A stretch of 64,000 bases of DNA from Colius striatus (taxonomy: Eukaryota > Chordata > Aves > Coliiformes > Coliidae), in NCBI RefSeq assembly GCF_028858725.1, contig NC_084771.1:6786915-6850914 (forward strand). The letters run 5' to 3'. The stretch's first letter is position 1; each line of letters starts with the position of its first letter. The translations under genes and the position numbers were made by a program. Below are positions 1 through 13,800 of the stretch, piece by piece. The notes beneath the pieces were generated by a model. It was not told the origin of the DNA and searched no databases. It saw only the letters and a program-made list of their open reading frames with translations.

Positions 1-8
1 GCAGCAGG
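1..8 (+). CDS. HEPHL1: 3' end of a HEPHL1 internal exon (possible)
   Basis: The window opens with eight bases followed at once by a consensus splice donor (GTGAGT at 9-14). If these are the last bases of the penultimate coding exon, they leave one base (G) of a split codon. That base joins the AG at 391-392 to make Glu, matching the phase 1 start of the next exon. The donor and the phase agreement are seen directly. The assignment is inference, because eight bases cannot be checked for homology. Confidence 0.4.
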
Positions 9-390
9 GTGAGTCCTCAAAGCAGCCTTTGCCCAGACACACCTTCTTATCCCCATTCTTCTGTTTCTGGCCCAGCCAGTGACTCCTCACAGCCCCAGAC
101 CATTCCCCTGTGAGTGGGGCCAGCAATGGTGAGCTGATTGTGCTGGGACAGCTGAGAGACATGGCGAGGTCCTAGGATGGAGTGGATTAGGGAAAGAACC
201 AGCCATTCTCAAGGTGCTGTGTGACCTCTTGGATGAGGCTCCATTGTTGGATGGACAGTGACTGTCTCTTTTTATTTCCTATGACTGCATTGCATCTTTC
301 TTTTGCTCCCTTTTTAATACCTGTTGGAACCTTTCAGTTGTGGTATTTATGGCTTTCATTGCAACTGGGGTTTTTTGTTTGTCTCTCCAG

Positions 391-629
391 AGTCACCGCC
401 TGAGGATGAGTCCCAGAAGATCATGCTTTTTGGGTCCAAGTTGGCTCAAGGGCAGATAGAGGCCACAGTCATTGCCCTAGCCATTGCAGGAATAGTGTTA
501 CTGCTGGCTGCCTGCATCCTCCTTGCAGTGGTCATCCGTCTGGAGAGGCAGAAGAGGTTAAGGCGCAATCGAAGGTCCATCCTGGATGATGGATTCAAGC
601 TCATGTCTAAAAAGAATGCTGCTCTATAA
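391..629 (+). CDS. HEPHL1: HEPHL1 terminal coding exon (hephaestin-like 1, C-terminus)
   Basis: This is the last coding exon of a hephaestin-family multicopper ferroxidase, which oxidises Fe2+ to Fe3+ at the membrane. It follows a pyrimidine-rich acceptor ending in CAG at 388-390 and stops at TAA 627-629. It encodes about 79 residues: a short acidic and polar stalk, one hydrophobic transmembrane segment (from about IEATVIALAIAGIVLLLAAC), then a basic cytoplasmic tail. The tail contains RRNRRSILDDGFKLMS, a motif I recognise as the conserved C-terminal tail of hephaestin and HEPHL1. HEPHL1 is preferred over HEPH because in mammals HEPHL1 lies in the GPR83 neighbourhood, and GPR83-type receptors lie downstream here on the same strand. 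The cupredoxin domains with the copper ligands are off the left edge, so activity cannot be judged. The alternative is another hephaestin paralogue. Confidence 0.82.
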
Positions 630-1830
630 AGCCATGTACAAACTGTGGGCTGTGTGCTTGGAGCAGAGGTTGTCCACAGAGAAGATTTTTGGGGCATCAC
701 TTCAATCATACACTGTACTTCTAGAAGCTGAGGAGGGAAGGCTGGAGTCCTGACCTCTTCATATATCCTCCTCAGCACTCTGTAAAGAAAAAGTCTGTCC
801 AGGAGAGAGCCGAGGACCCTTTGAACTGACTGAAGACAAGTAACAAGAGTAAAAAGGTCTTTCTAAAGTACTCCTTTTGCCCAAGAAAGAGAAGAGAAAT
901 TTCCCCTATTTTCTTCTCTCCAGGACAACTCCACTTGGTCTTTCTCAGCAGCCTAGCTTAGGCCAGATTCCAGCCTTGCTCCATGGCCAGAGCTGAGTTG
1001 GGAATTGCCTCACAAGTAACTGTGTGCCTTTTAAATCATTAACCTGAAGGGGGGAGAGAATATTTCCATTGTCTGTGAATCGGTTAAGAATGTGGAAGAG
1101 AAAATGTTAATTTGTGTTTGGATTGCTGTTTGTTGATGAGTAATTGGACAGATGCAAGTTCAGGGCAGTACATGTCACAGTGTGAGACTGCCATCAAGCA
1201 CCCTGACAACAGCTGTGCCTCACCATCAGCCTTGCTGTGACACAGCCTCCTGCTCTCAGTACCCCAAGGCCACGTGCTTTGACATTGGACATCCTGAGCC
1301 TTGTGCTTGGAGAAGCAGCTTCCCCAAGGACTGTAGTGTCCTGGGGACTTTTCTCCATCCCAGTTCTGTCAGCCTGTGCCTCAGGCCCTGTGCAGCTCCT
1401 TGTGCAACAGAGGCAGGGATGCTGTGATGTTCTGTGATGTCAGTTGCTCTCTTTCTTTCAAATACATTTTAGTGAAGCTCTCTCCAGAGCTGAACTGTTG
1501 CTGTGTTACTGCTGTGAGCCAGGCCAAAGCTTCAGTCCTGTGAGCTGGAGTTTATGCTTGGGACAGAAAACATCAGGGAGTGCTTCCCCTCTCATGGTAC
1601 AAGGGCAGTTTTGTCCAGGCTAATGTGGCAATGGTGAAGAAGGAGAAAGCTGAAGTCCTCGTGGAATTTAGCAGCGTGGAGCAAATAAGTTGCTGTCTGT
1701 GGAATGTGGGGCAGTGTGACCTGAGCTCAGGGATGGGTGTATCTGGGGCCACTGCCTTTGAGATAGCACAGAATCCCAACTGTTAGAAGGGCCTGTCCCA
1801 GTAAATAAATGCTTGTGCAGCACTGCTGTC
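630..1830 (+). other. HEPHL1: HEPHL1 3' untranslated region (predicted)
   Basis: This is non-coding sequence between the HEPHL1 stop codon and the first canonical AATAAA downstream. No splice structure, repeat or competing gene is visible in it. The right boundary is inferred from the poly(A) signal, so the UTR would be about 1.2 kb. Confidence 0.5.
1804..1809 (+). terminator. HEPHL1: Poly(A) signal AATAAA for HEPHL1
   Basis: This is the first canonical AATAAA after the HEPHL1 stop. It is followed within about 30 bases by GT- and T-rich sequence (TGCTTGTGC, then TGCTGTCTGC) that can act as the downstream element. Cleavage would fall near 1825-1835. Confidence 0.45.
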
Positions 1831-1834
1831 TGCT

Positions 1835-4800
1835 CAACCTGCTGTGGCTAATAGCTGGGCTCCTGGGGAGAGGAGCAGAGTGCTGGGGGGCTGCTTGGGG
1901 CCAGGATGGGGCAAAGGAGCAGCTGCCTCCCTCCTGGCCTTGGGAGTGTCCTGGGTTGAGGTCAGCACATTTGGCTGTCTGTGCTCCCCTCCACAGCTCC
2001 CTGCCAGCAGCCAAAGAGGGGGGAGAGCTCCTGCCTAACCCCTGAGCACTGTAGCCCACCCCCCAGGCTGTGGTAGCCATCTGTCCCTTGCAGCCCTGCT
2101 CACACACAACACTCATGTTGCCCTGTGTGGCAAGGACCAAGCAGGACCCTATAAAATATCTATCTTCCTGGCTCACCCACTGAATCCCCATTATCTAAGT
2201 GGATGCAGGTTAGTGCTTACATATTTCTGTCCCTAGTTTTAAATTGGAAAGGGTGTAAAAGTAATCCTTTCTGGGTGGCTTTGAGGCAATTAAGGCAGAG
2301 CTAAATGCTTGTAATGACAAGGGACTGCTGTAGGCTATTTAAGCATAATAGCACCATTTTATCCAGAACAATAGTTATAACATACTTAATCATGCTCAAT
2401 TCATATTGGGTCCCTACATCTTTCCAACTGCCCTTTCCTTTGGCAGTGGGGACAAAGCTCATTAATTTCCCTTGATTACACTTCATTAAGCCTTGTGAGG
2501 AGCTGGAGGGCTGTTGAGTACTCTGAACATGGGTGCTCTTTGCTCATTGTCAGCCCTGGGTCAGCTGTTGTTGCAGACTAGAGGTTTCCAGGCCCATCAG
2601 TCTGGGGTGAATTTTGGCAGCTCTGTCATCAGAAGTAACAACCATGCAGGAAATCTTTTCTCTCTCCTTGCCTTTGGCTTGTGAGAATAATAGATCAAAA
2701 GTTATTCTTGGCCCACACTGAGGCAAAGGAGTTATTGTAAATATATTTACTTTCTTCAAGAAAGCAGAGGGAAGTCTCCCCCCTTCCAGTTCCTCAGCCT
2801 CTAGCAGGGCACTGCTTGGCACAGGAGGGGACTTGGGGTTCAGTGCTGGCTGGAGCTAGGTCTCTTTGTTTGAGTGCATTCCTTAAACAGCAGGCTGACA
2901 AATTTCCTCCACTGTAATGCTTTTTGTGCCCAGGAGCCCATGACTGGGAGAGGCTCTTCTCCAGTATTGGCAGCTGGGAGCTTGGGCTCCAGCCCAAGGT
3001 GATGCCTGTGGGGAGAGGCTGTGTCCTCTGCTAGGCAATGCCACCCCAGCCTGAGGAAACCAAGGAAAAGCTTTGGACAAAGCAGATCATCTTGCTAAAA
3101 CTTTCTGTTGCAAGAACAGTTTCTCAGCAGCTTCACAACTGCCTCTAAGCAGAAGCTGCCTGTCCCAGCCAGGGGCCGTGCAAGGGGTAGGAGGAGGCAG
3201 TGGGATGTTTCAGTTCTGGTGCCTGAGCTGGAGCTTGTGGAGAAATGTGCATTGTCTGGGCATCTGACAGTTGTGCTTATCGCTGGGGCATGTGTGGCTA
3301 CCTGGAAGCCCCTTCTGGAGAAGACTGACGTGGGCTGGGTCAAGGGCTCTGCACAGGGAGGCAGTGGGAAAGCAGCAGCTGCCACGCTGAGCTGCAGCAG
3401 CACGTCCTGCCAGTGCTCCCGCTGCTTCTGCCAGTGCAGAACAAACCAGCTGGGGTAAAACTCTGCTCCATAGTGGTCCAAGAGAATTGACTTACAATAG
3501 CGTGCACTGAAAAGGATTAACAGTGCTGGGGGGATGGGTTAGTGTGGCTCAGCTCACAGGGACAGGAGCACAGAAACGCTTGTACATGCTTTTAGACAGT
3601 TTGCTATTGGAAACTTAAAAAGCCTCCCCTCAAACCCCACCCTACTTTAACACACAGTGCCAATACAGGCTTATCTTTGTGCAAGAACTGGTTTTGTAGG
3701 GGATAAACATAAGAAGCACCTAATATTTCCTGCTGTATTCACTTCAGGTAGTGCCTTTTGTCTGCAGTTCTAACATTACCTTTCCTGGGCCCCAACTGGC
3801 TGTGATAAACTTTTCGGGAGTGTACCTGGATGACCACTCACCCATTTAAATTACCCACACTCTTCCAGGCTGTCTTGGGTGACTGCAGAGCTGAGTTACT
3901 CGTTTACATAGCAGCAGCTTGGTTGGCAGCCCTGTTTGCAGCAGGGCTGAGATGAAAATCCCTTTATTGGCACTGTGCTCTTGCTCAGCAACGGGCAGTG
4001 TCACCACTGTCTGGCTTCAGCGGGCACACAGTTGTTTCAGGGCTGGGCTGACGAGTCATCTGACATCCCTTTGTACTCCCACTGTGGATGTGAGAGATGT
4101 GCAAGTCAAAGCAGGTGCCTTTGGGGTGTACATAAGGAAGTATGAAGTGATTCTCTTTTTTTTCCCTGAAAACACAGAAGTTAATGTCAAATGAACCCAA
4201 GGCACGCTGTGAAAAAGGGCTAACTGGGAATTGTCAGCAAAGGGATGTCTTCCAGGTGCAAAGCACTCTTTGGTTCTGAATCAAATGTGTGCCTTCACAT
4301 GTGCCTTTCTTTGCAGCATGTAATTGCCATATGGACTGTTTGCAGTGGTTATCAGTTTGTTGGCACAGCAAATTACAGCACTGATGGTAGGTTTGGAGCT
4401 CTGTGCATGTTTACTGCCTGGGGAGAGGAGCTCAAGCACAACAGCTGCCAAAATAGGGTGATCTGCAGGATCACAATGAGAGGATGGATCTGAGCAGAAC
4501 TCAAAGCTGGCCTCCAGCTTATTCCTGTGTAGAATATATGGAATATATATGGAATATAGGAATGTGGTGATATGCACACAGCAAGAACTGAACTTGCCAA
4601 AACATCAGTCTGGGAAACAATTGGTGTCTCTAGTCACAGACTATTCTCGAGCTGTGGGAACAGCAGGACTGGGCATGTGGTTGATGAAACAGCTATTACT
4701 GGAAATTGCCATTTATAGTGTTAAAATTCAAAGCTAGTCTGTCTTGGGAATCAATTTTGTTTGTTAATTTGCTCCTGTTTTGGGGAAAGTAAATCTATTA

Positions 4801-7800
4801 CTCAGCTTTATAAACCTCATATCCTTTGATATTCTTCAGAGGCAAGTTTCACTTTGCTTTCTTTCTTAAGCTGGAGGAAGGGCAAGAGAGGTGAAACGGT
4901 CACCTGTCCTCAATGAACCCTTGAAGAAGAGTGAGGGAGTCATTCAGTTTATTGGGAGAAGGTATGGGCAGAAATCCCGCTGCATAAGGGACAGCTCAGC
5001 AGGTAGGATGCTACTGGCAATGTGTCCAAGGGGTGCAGGGGAGAAAAATGCTCTCTACTGTTCAGTGTCATCAAGAGTAACAAAGAAATTCTGTCTCATC
5101 TTGTACAGAGAAATGTTGACGTGCAGCAGGCAGGAGGGACCTCCTGGTCCTCCGCTGCAGCCAGTGGGGAACCTCCCGTCCTGCACAGGAGTCTGGATGT
5201 GCTCTGACACCTGCAGCCCTGTGTAAAGCTGAGCAGTGTGACCATTTTCCATTTCTCAAGGCATGTCATGCTTTTAAGGGGTAATCTCTTTTTGTTACAC
5301 AAAAAATATCCCAGCAGAGATTTCCTGAGAGGTTTTGCTTCAATAAAACGAAAACAGGCGGCTGGTTCTGATTTCTGAAAACCTGGGGGAGATTTATGTC
5401 AAAACTCTGAACTCTCTTTCAAAAGGCGTTCTCAATGGAAATGGAAATTGTCCCCTCAGCTTACAAAGATGTTGTGATGCTACTGGAAGGTTTCATTTGA
5501 TTTTTACAAGGTATGACTGAAACTGAAACTATTTTAAAAAATAGACACTAGTAAGTCTTGGCAAATGTTCTTTCCCCATCTCTTACCTTTTTGCATTTGA
5601 GATTTGCATTACCCCATCCCTTCTGTCATCTGAAACTTAGAGGATAAGTGCTTCTGGGATTAAAAACACTGGCCATCTAATAAACCATAAGGCAGGAGAA
5701 ATACAGTTGCCTGTTTTCACACCTGAAAATTACTTAACAAACAAATACCTGACTTGCTCAAGGTCAAAGACAGAGTAAACTGGTTAGAACGGGACTGAAG
5801 CCTACAGCAACTTGATTTTTGAGTTTGTCCCTTTCTCCTGCCATTGGCACAAAACCAAAGCAGTCTTCTGGGAAGTCATAAGGAACATCTTGAGGTAAAG
5901 CTGCCATCTGAGCTCAATGGGAGCCCTTTCCTGGTGAACCCACCACCTCCATCTCATTCCACACTCTGCTTAGAGATTTGGCTGCAAGTCTTGTATCAGA
6001 ATAGTTTGTGGCCCTTGGTTTTCTCTCTTCAGCCTTTAGATATCCTCAGCTTGGAGGTGTTTGATGAATTAGGTCAGAAGAAATATCCAGGAGCCATTGG
6101 CATTGCTAATTGCCAGCCTGAGAAGCCCAAGGTGTGATGAACCACCCGTGGGTTTTGTAGTCGCGCCTTTGTTAATGTTCCAGATGCAGAGATTGGAAAT
6201 GGCTCCCTCGTGGGTTCTGTTCTCTTCCTGGAATGAATGGGACCCATAGGCTGGAGGGTTCACTGTGACACTGCAAATTGTAGATGTGATAAATACTGGG
6301 TTTTACTGTTGCTTTATAAGGAACCTTCTGGGAAATCTGCTGCTGGTGTCATGGCTGAGTTATGTGATTTCTCTTGGGTGAAGCTGTACAAAGGTTTGAT
6401 AAAACTGATTGCAGCAAATTCCCCAAAGGCTGATCATCCATCATAGCTTCCAGTCACTGTCAGCAATGATTCAGGATGTGAGACAAGGCCACATCTTTTA
6501 CCTCTTTGAGAAACTCAGATAAATCACTGTCAAGGTAAGTCATCGTGTTCAGTTGTGTTAAAAGCCTACAGACTGGTTACAAGCCTCAGAACAGAAGTGA
6601 AGGGGCTCTGGGGAAAGGAGTCTTGAACAGTTCAGCACAGTCATGGTAATGCAACGGGTGGAAACACCCAGGGCCACCAGTTCAGTTAGAATGATGGCTA
6701 ATGACTACATGCTGTAACCTGAGGGACCAAAAGGAAGCAGCTGCCTGGCATCTTGAGAGCTTACACAAGGCTTCAGGAATAGATTGCTGCTAGCTTCTTC
6801 ATTTTCCACGAATTTAAGTAAAACCAGATGATGATGGCATTCATGCTGTGTTACAGATAACAGTCTCCTTCTTACCTGGGGGAGCATCAGTCTTGCTGAT
6901 AAAAAACCCCATATAACAATTTGGTATCTTTTCAATACTCAGCTGAAATGGAGACAGGATTTAAATGTCTTCTCATTCCATTTTGCCCAAATAAAACCTG
7001 ATAAAACACCTCTCAGATTTTGCCTATATTCCATCAGTCCTGAAGCAGTAACTTGGTAATCATCAGATTACTGGTCAGTGACCTCTTACAGCTCTTCAGT
7101 TGCACAAGCATGGGCCATTCTAGGTTTCCCAGTAATCCTTTTCTCTTAGGGTGCTTTCTCCTGCTTTATTTAACTATCTCTCTATAACCTCACTGCCTCA
7201 GTACTGCTTCATGGCAGCAGCTGCTTTGTGGGGTCCATCCCTGCACACCCTCCAGGGTCTGCTTGGTTCCCTACACACTCCTGTTGAGCTGGTTCTTTGG
7301 GTCATTTGTAACACTGAGCTTTACTGCCTCTTCTTTAAACTGTGAATCTTAGAAAAATCACCTATTTCTTTTTGAAATGTGTTGCCAAATCTGGATCTTG
7401 TCAATATTTTGCAAGGGTATATTGTTCATCGAGGAAAACAAGAGACACTTCCATTATACATTTGATGCCTATTTGTTACTGAACCCCTTCAAATAACTGA
7501 GAGGGTCTGGAATCAGTAGCTCTTGTACCCAGGAAGATATTAAAGCACATGCTCAGAGGAGCCCGGGTTGATGACTTATGCTGTGAATACTGCCCAGCTC
7601 TAGAGGAATCTAGTAAATTCAGTACAAAAAACCACTTTTGACCTACACTCACTCCTCTAACAGCTCTGAAACTACTGCTGATATATGTTCTCTCTGCCGT
7701 GCCTGAAAAGGAGACAATTTGTTGCCTCTTGATGGCTGAGCACTCTGACCTTATCTTAAATGGAAAGTTTTACATGTAGATGGATCGATCAAGCCCCAGG

Positions 7801-10800
7801 TTCCTTCAAACTCCCATTTTTTATCTCTGTCTCACAGTACAGTGTGGGTAATCAGGCATCTTTCTCACGTATTCCTCACTGCTTTGCAAACACAGTGAGA
7901 GTTTGTCATCTCACCTGGAAGCCATATACATTTATTCTGGCAGCTGCTTTCGGATTACCTTCACTTCGTGCAGAAACCAGTGTCATCTATAAACGTTGAG
8001 AAAAGCCTGGGAACTTGCAGCTGGTTCTCAGCCACTTCAGCCCCTGAGTGACTCTGCAAATGAGTATATCAAAAAGAACTCCTTTTGCTAAGAGCTATGC
8101 AAGGGGCTATGAGCTTTCCCTGCTGTGAAGAAGTCTTCTAAAAGTTGAACAAGCGACAGCCTCTGAGGCTCTTTCCTGCCCGCTCAGCCCATGCCCTCAC
8201 CAGGCGCTGCTGCTGTAATTGGGCTGCGAGTGCAAGGCACGTGCTGGAACAAGACCACAGTCTCGCAGGGTCTGGCAGGGGTTGAGGCTTCATGCTGCTT
8301 GACAGTAAAACTGTAAGTGTACAAAATATGTGCTATCAAGGAGTTGTGTTACTAGGCATGATCAGATCCTGGTGAGGAGGTCAAACCCTCTCCAGACCAT
8401 TCCAATATGCTATCAAAACATCTTTCTTTGCACTGATACTCCTCACTAACACTCCAAGATTTGTTTTTCCTTGATGTCAAGGCGTTTACCACAGACATCA
8501 GCACACCTTTTGAGTCCTGTGTTTCAGCTCTGAGAAGATGGCTGCATAGAAAACAGGAAAAAAATCATTATTGTCTGAGATGCTAATAAGTAACAGACTG
8601 ACCAAGGTGGAGACTAGGAGCTCGGGGCTGGTTTTGTGCTCACTGAGGCTGCTTTCTGTATAGCAAAAAGGCACTAAAACAAATAAAAAATCCTACACCA
8701 AATGTTTCTACTGAAGTACTTTATTTTTTGTTTCACCCACATAAAGGTCTTTTCAGTGTTCTTGAGAAACTGGCCAAGGGCTCATGATTATTCCTTCCTT
8801 ACCTTCCAGCAACCCTGGCTGCCCAGCATTTGCTTCAGAAATGTACTGCCCAACACATGTCAAGGCACAACCACAGATCATGGGATAAAAAGCTACCCTT
8901 TGTTTGCAGAGCTTGTTGTTTTGCTTCATGTTGACTCACAGCAAATGTTCCAATGACTCAGAAAGAGCCGATATTTAATTGTGGAGACATGCTGTACCAG
9001 CATCCGAGGTTCAGTGACTTAAGGTGCCATTGCTGATTGTAATAACTTTGCTCTAATAGCCACTTCCATTCGAGACTCTAGAGGTTGTCTGAGCATTATC
9101 CTTTTAAGTTGGCTGAAGGAGTTTAAAAGACTGCCAGGCACAGAACTCTCTGCTCAGCTTGGGAGAAGTTTGGATGTAACCCAAGGCTACTTTGCTTCAC
9201 ATTGTCTGTAATTAAAAATTCATAATACCTTCTGAGGGTAAGATTTATGTGCAAACCAGAAGCACCCTGGTGGGCAGCCACATAAAACCCTTTTTGGCCA
9301 GAATTTGCTGTTGTTTTGAGCTTATGAAACGAGATATCCTGGGGTTTTTAAATTATTTTATAGCTTTCATGGAGCTAAATTCTGGGATGTTTTAGGAAAA
9401 CACAGACAATAAGAATGCCTTTCAAATGGATCAGGATTAGAGCTAATCCCAGGAATAACAGTTGCCTCTGCTCAGCCACCTTTGTGAAATCAGGGGCATC
9501 TCTATTTTGGCTTAATCTTTGTTCAGCATCCTTTGAGCTGCTGGAATATCATTTAAACATTGGACTTGTGCTTCCAAACACACTTCAGCTCAGCTGAGCT
9601 AAAGGAAAGCAATACAGGATGACAAGGGCATAAATCACCTTGCTTCAGGCGATCCTCCTTCTTCTGGTCACCATCTATCTCCTTGGTGCCAGCAGTAGTG
9701 GAGTGTTGGAGCAGCACACCCCAAAAGCCCTGATGTCCACCTATGCCCCACCAGTGCCCAGCGAGGCAGACCCTCAGCAGTCAGACCAGCGGCTCCACAG
9801 CAGAGGATTGGGCTTTGCAAACCCAACATTTTGTTGCTGAAGCTGTCACATGTTGTTGTTTGTCAAGTTACAGCTGTTCCTGGTCTAAGACATTAAAGAG
9901 GGTCCCAGGTGCTCATTTTACAGGGATGAATAACTAACTGGCAATTTTATAAAAGAAGCCTTGCTTGATAGCAAACAGTTCCTCAGGTGTCCAGCCTCCA
10001 GGAGAGCTCTTCCAGAGTAAAATCCCATGGTTCCTGTTTGCTTGAAAGCAGATCTTTTGTGAGCTTGAAGATACCTGGACACTCTTAGCTTCTCTGGAAG
10101 GTGAGTGACTTGTGACTTTTGTCAGTTGTGCTCTTGTTCTTCCCTTAATGCTCTCATGTACTGACTCCAAAGTTACCATGGACCCATGAAGTAAAGCTGT
10201 AATGAGTGAAACTGAGTAAGTTAAAAGGAAATGAGTCCCCAAAAACGTGCCCTCCAGGCGATTTCAGGGCACTTGCAATTGCTGTATGAGCTGTAACTGA
10301 ACAAAGCAAATAGAAATCTTCAAAGAAACTGCCTGATTATTTCTTTAATGCCTGAGTCTGTGCAACCTGGAGAGCAGTTCCTTAATTTAAGTAATAAGCG
10401 GCAGGAAGGAAAAAAAATAGAAAGCTGTAGTTTGTGTTGAAACTCTCCAGAGACTTTGGTATTTCTTTTTTGTATTTTCTTATTGAGGTAATGCAATCTC
10501 AGACTGTCTTTCTTTCTCTTCTGCATTTCCTTTCTTTCAAGCATTTATTCCCAGCTGAAGCCTCCTGGACACGTTTGTGGTCCTTCTAGGAAAGGACCGC
10601 ATCGTTCATTACGATGATGACCGAAGCCCCAGTGACATTATTCCTGTTTGAAATTCACCAGTACTACAGACATGAGTGACACTATTAAAACAAAGGCAGT
10701 TTGGAGGCATCTGAGGTCCTGTCAGCCTGCATCCTAAAGCAAAACTTTTAGGATAGTTTGACTCAGTCACTTTTTTCTTTCCCTGGCATGTGCTCCCCTG

Positions 10801-13800
10801 CACCAATGGACTCCTGTTTTCAGTGCCTCAGTCTTTAGTCTGTTTAAAACAGCCCAACAAAGAAAAAGAATGCCTTTCAGAACACTTTTGCCTGTACTGT
10901 TATGTTAGGTACTTCCAGAAGTAGTAGAGTGAGTGGTTTAGAGCTTGCTGATGGATCCTGTTGAGCTATCTTCCTTCTGATTCATAGAGAGAACATGCAA
11001 ATGTTCTTCTCATCCTTATTTTAGCTGGATGAGGTACAAAGGAGCCTCTCTGGATGGGATTTTTTTGGCACTCACTTTTGTAGATCGTGTTTCAGAGAAA
11101 TAGATAAGCACAGCTAAATCAAACCTCTTTTCCTGCTGCTTTTTTCCACATTTTTCTTTCAAATCCAAGCTTCACGTGGAGTGCCACAAGACAAACGCTG
11201 GCTGCCCCTGCTTTGCTGCACAGCACAAGGAATCTGCAGCTGCTCAGGGCAGGGGAACCTTCCAGGGAATGTGAGATCAGTAGGGATGGGAATTGCTTGG
11301 TGGGAGGTGGTGGATGAGCATGATGCAGGGTAGCTGCTGGCTCGTCTCCCCTGAGATGTGTGGGAACCACCTCCCCACTCTTATCCAGGCAGAAATGCTC
11401 TGAAAACACCTCCTGCAATACTACTGAAACCCAAACCCAAATACATGTGTTTGAGGCTTTGCGTTTTAGCTTTTCCTAACTCTCTGTTTGAGGCAGGCCC
11501 ACCTGGCTTCCCCCAGCATGTGGAAAAAGAGGCAACAGGCTTCAGGAGGCAGAGGGGGAATGCTGGGATGTTATATAGAGAAGTTAGCGGCTGTGTAATT
11601 TTACATCACAAAGCAATTTTGGGGAGGTTTCAGCTCATTCATCTGTCACAGTGTTATCTTCTTGCACAGCTGATGCAGCAGCAGTTGGTCTGTGCTCTGG
11701 ATCAGTGTGAGAGAAGGGTCGTTGGAAGCACAAACCTTTGATCGGGTACTGAAGTAAAGCCATGGGTCTGTCTTTGATTCCTGCAATTGATTTACGTCTC
11801 CATGAAAAGATGCCAAGGCACAGGGTGGCAGGAGGTAAAATCATGCTGGGAGATGGTCAACAGCCCCTTAAAAGTGTGTGCCCACTGCACTGCAGGGTGG
11901 GCAGAATGCTGCTGGCACAGGCATCCTGACAAGTTTTTCTCCAGCTGACAGGCACTTTTTTGGAGCTCAGTTTTTGTGCATCAAAGTAAAAACCACTGAC
12001 AGCAAGGTTGTTGCTTTCTGGAGAGCTCTGTGGAGCAGAGTAGGAAAGGGCTGTTCCTGCTGATGGTGCCCTTGTCTCCGTACGTCAGTTTGGAAGTGAG
12101 GTTTGCCTTCTGGGGTGTGTGAGGTCTCTATCTCTGAGTGTTTGAGTGATGGAAAGAGATGTGGGGGTTCACAGAATGTTCAGGAGTGTGAACACAGCAT
12201 CTAGTATTTAAAGGAAATAGTAGAACTGATTTTTTACCTTAAAAGCTGTGAATTTTAGTGAGCTGCAGCTAGGGATGTGGCAATCGTGTTCAGGAGAGAG
12301 AATAAAGCGCTGGCAGTTCTGCTTTTCTTGGAGCAGAGTTGAATGAAGTGCAATTGAAAAGAGAGGAGGGACTGAATGCAAGAGATGCTTTTCATAATAT
12401 GAATGCAGATTAATCCAAGCTGGAATAGTCATCAGTGTTTCAAGAACTTGGCCCCTGAAACACTAAGATATTTGAAGAAATGAGGGGAAAAAAACCAAAC
12501 CACCATCTCCCTAGAATGAGTAAGAGCCAATGAAAGAGACTGGGAATACAATAAGGACAAAAGAACCCAGAGGGAGATGCCTGGACTAGAAGAGGATGCT
12601 GTGGAGCAGATGAATGCTGGTTGGGTGAAGCTCAGGAATGCCACCTGGCAGAGCTTCCACATACCTGGGACAAGGCTGTTTGCTGCTTCCCACGGCTGTT
12701 CTGCTGCCCTCTGAAGTCTTTTGCCTCCTCCAGCTCCAGCTGGCTGCTGCTAGCTCATGAGAGTCTTGCTAAACTTGATAGCCATGGTCTGGCTTGAGAC
12801 AGTGAAGTGGAGAATTTGGGTTTTCCAGGGAAATATGTCCTGAGGAGAACAAGATTTTTTGTAATTATTATTTTTTAGTTGAATGAGGTAAAATGTACTG
12901 TCCACAGCTTAAAATCTCAGGTTGGCATTGAATACATTTATGTCCTAACTTTCATTCAGATTTTCAGTGAAAAACCAACATTTTTAGGGGACAAAGATAA
13001 CCTGCAGAACACCATCTGCTCTCTGGTCACTTCCAGAGAAAGAAAGCTGCTGCTCAGGGATGGATTTTGCAACTGTATGTTTCAGGGCTCACATCTCTTG
13101 TTTCCAAGGAGCCTTCAGAAGTGTTTCAAGGCAGCTTTTTCACTTTTCCTTTCAAATGATGCTTTATTTTCTGCATCACTTATTAAAGGAAGAGGACTCT
13201 CAGTTCCCATTTGAACATTTGTTGCTGCTAGCAGAATCAGATTAGGAGGCTTTTTTGGTTATTTTTCAGAGACTTCAGAGCAGGTTTTTTGTCTTGTGCA
13301 TCTTCCTGTCCTCCCAGGGGAGTTTTCTTCAGACTAAGGGTTAAAAAAGGCAAGCCACAAACTTCCACAGCAACTCGCCTACCTCTGCTAATGGGTGTTG
13401 GCTCCAGAACAGGCTGTCTGGCTCTGGCTTTCTCCTGGTATTGAACTCTCTGCAAATGAAAAACACCAACCAAAACCCTAACCATGTTACCTGAACCTGG
13501 CAGTGCTTATTTCCATCTCTGCATGTCTTGTCTCTGCTATATCAATCAAATCTTCCTTGTGAGAAGCAAGTCTTTTGGATTAGCGTATGTTAAGTTTCCT
13601 GTCCTGAACCCAGTCGTGTGTCCCTTGGTTTCTTTGCCTTGTTTTTACTTTGCAGCCATTTGACAGTCACAGGAAATAACATGAAATTTTAGAACATAAT
13701 TTTGTGCTTTCTCATTGCTTAGAATTATGTGCCAGTAATCCACTTAAGCATTTTGCTGTGGATGACCTATATGTGCTACAGCTGATCTCTGCCATGTGCC

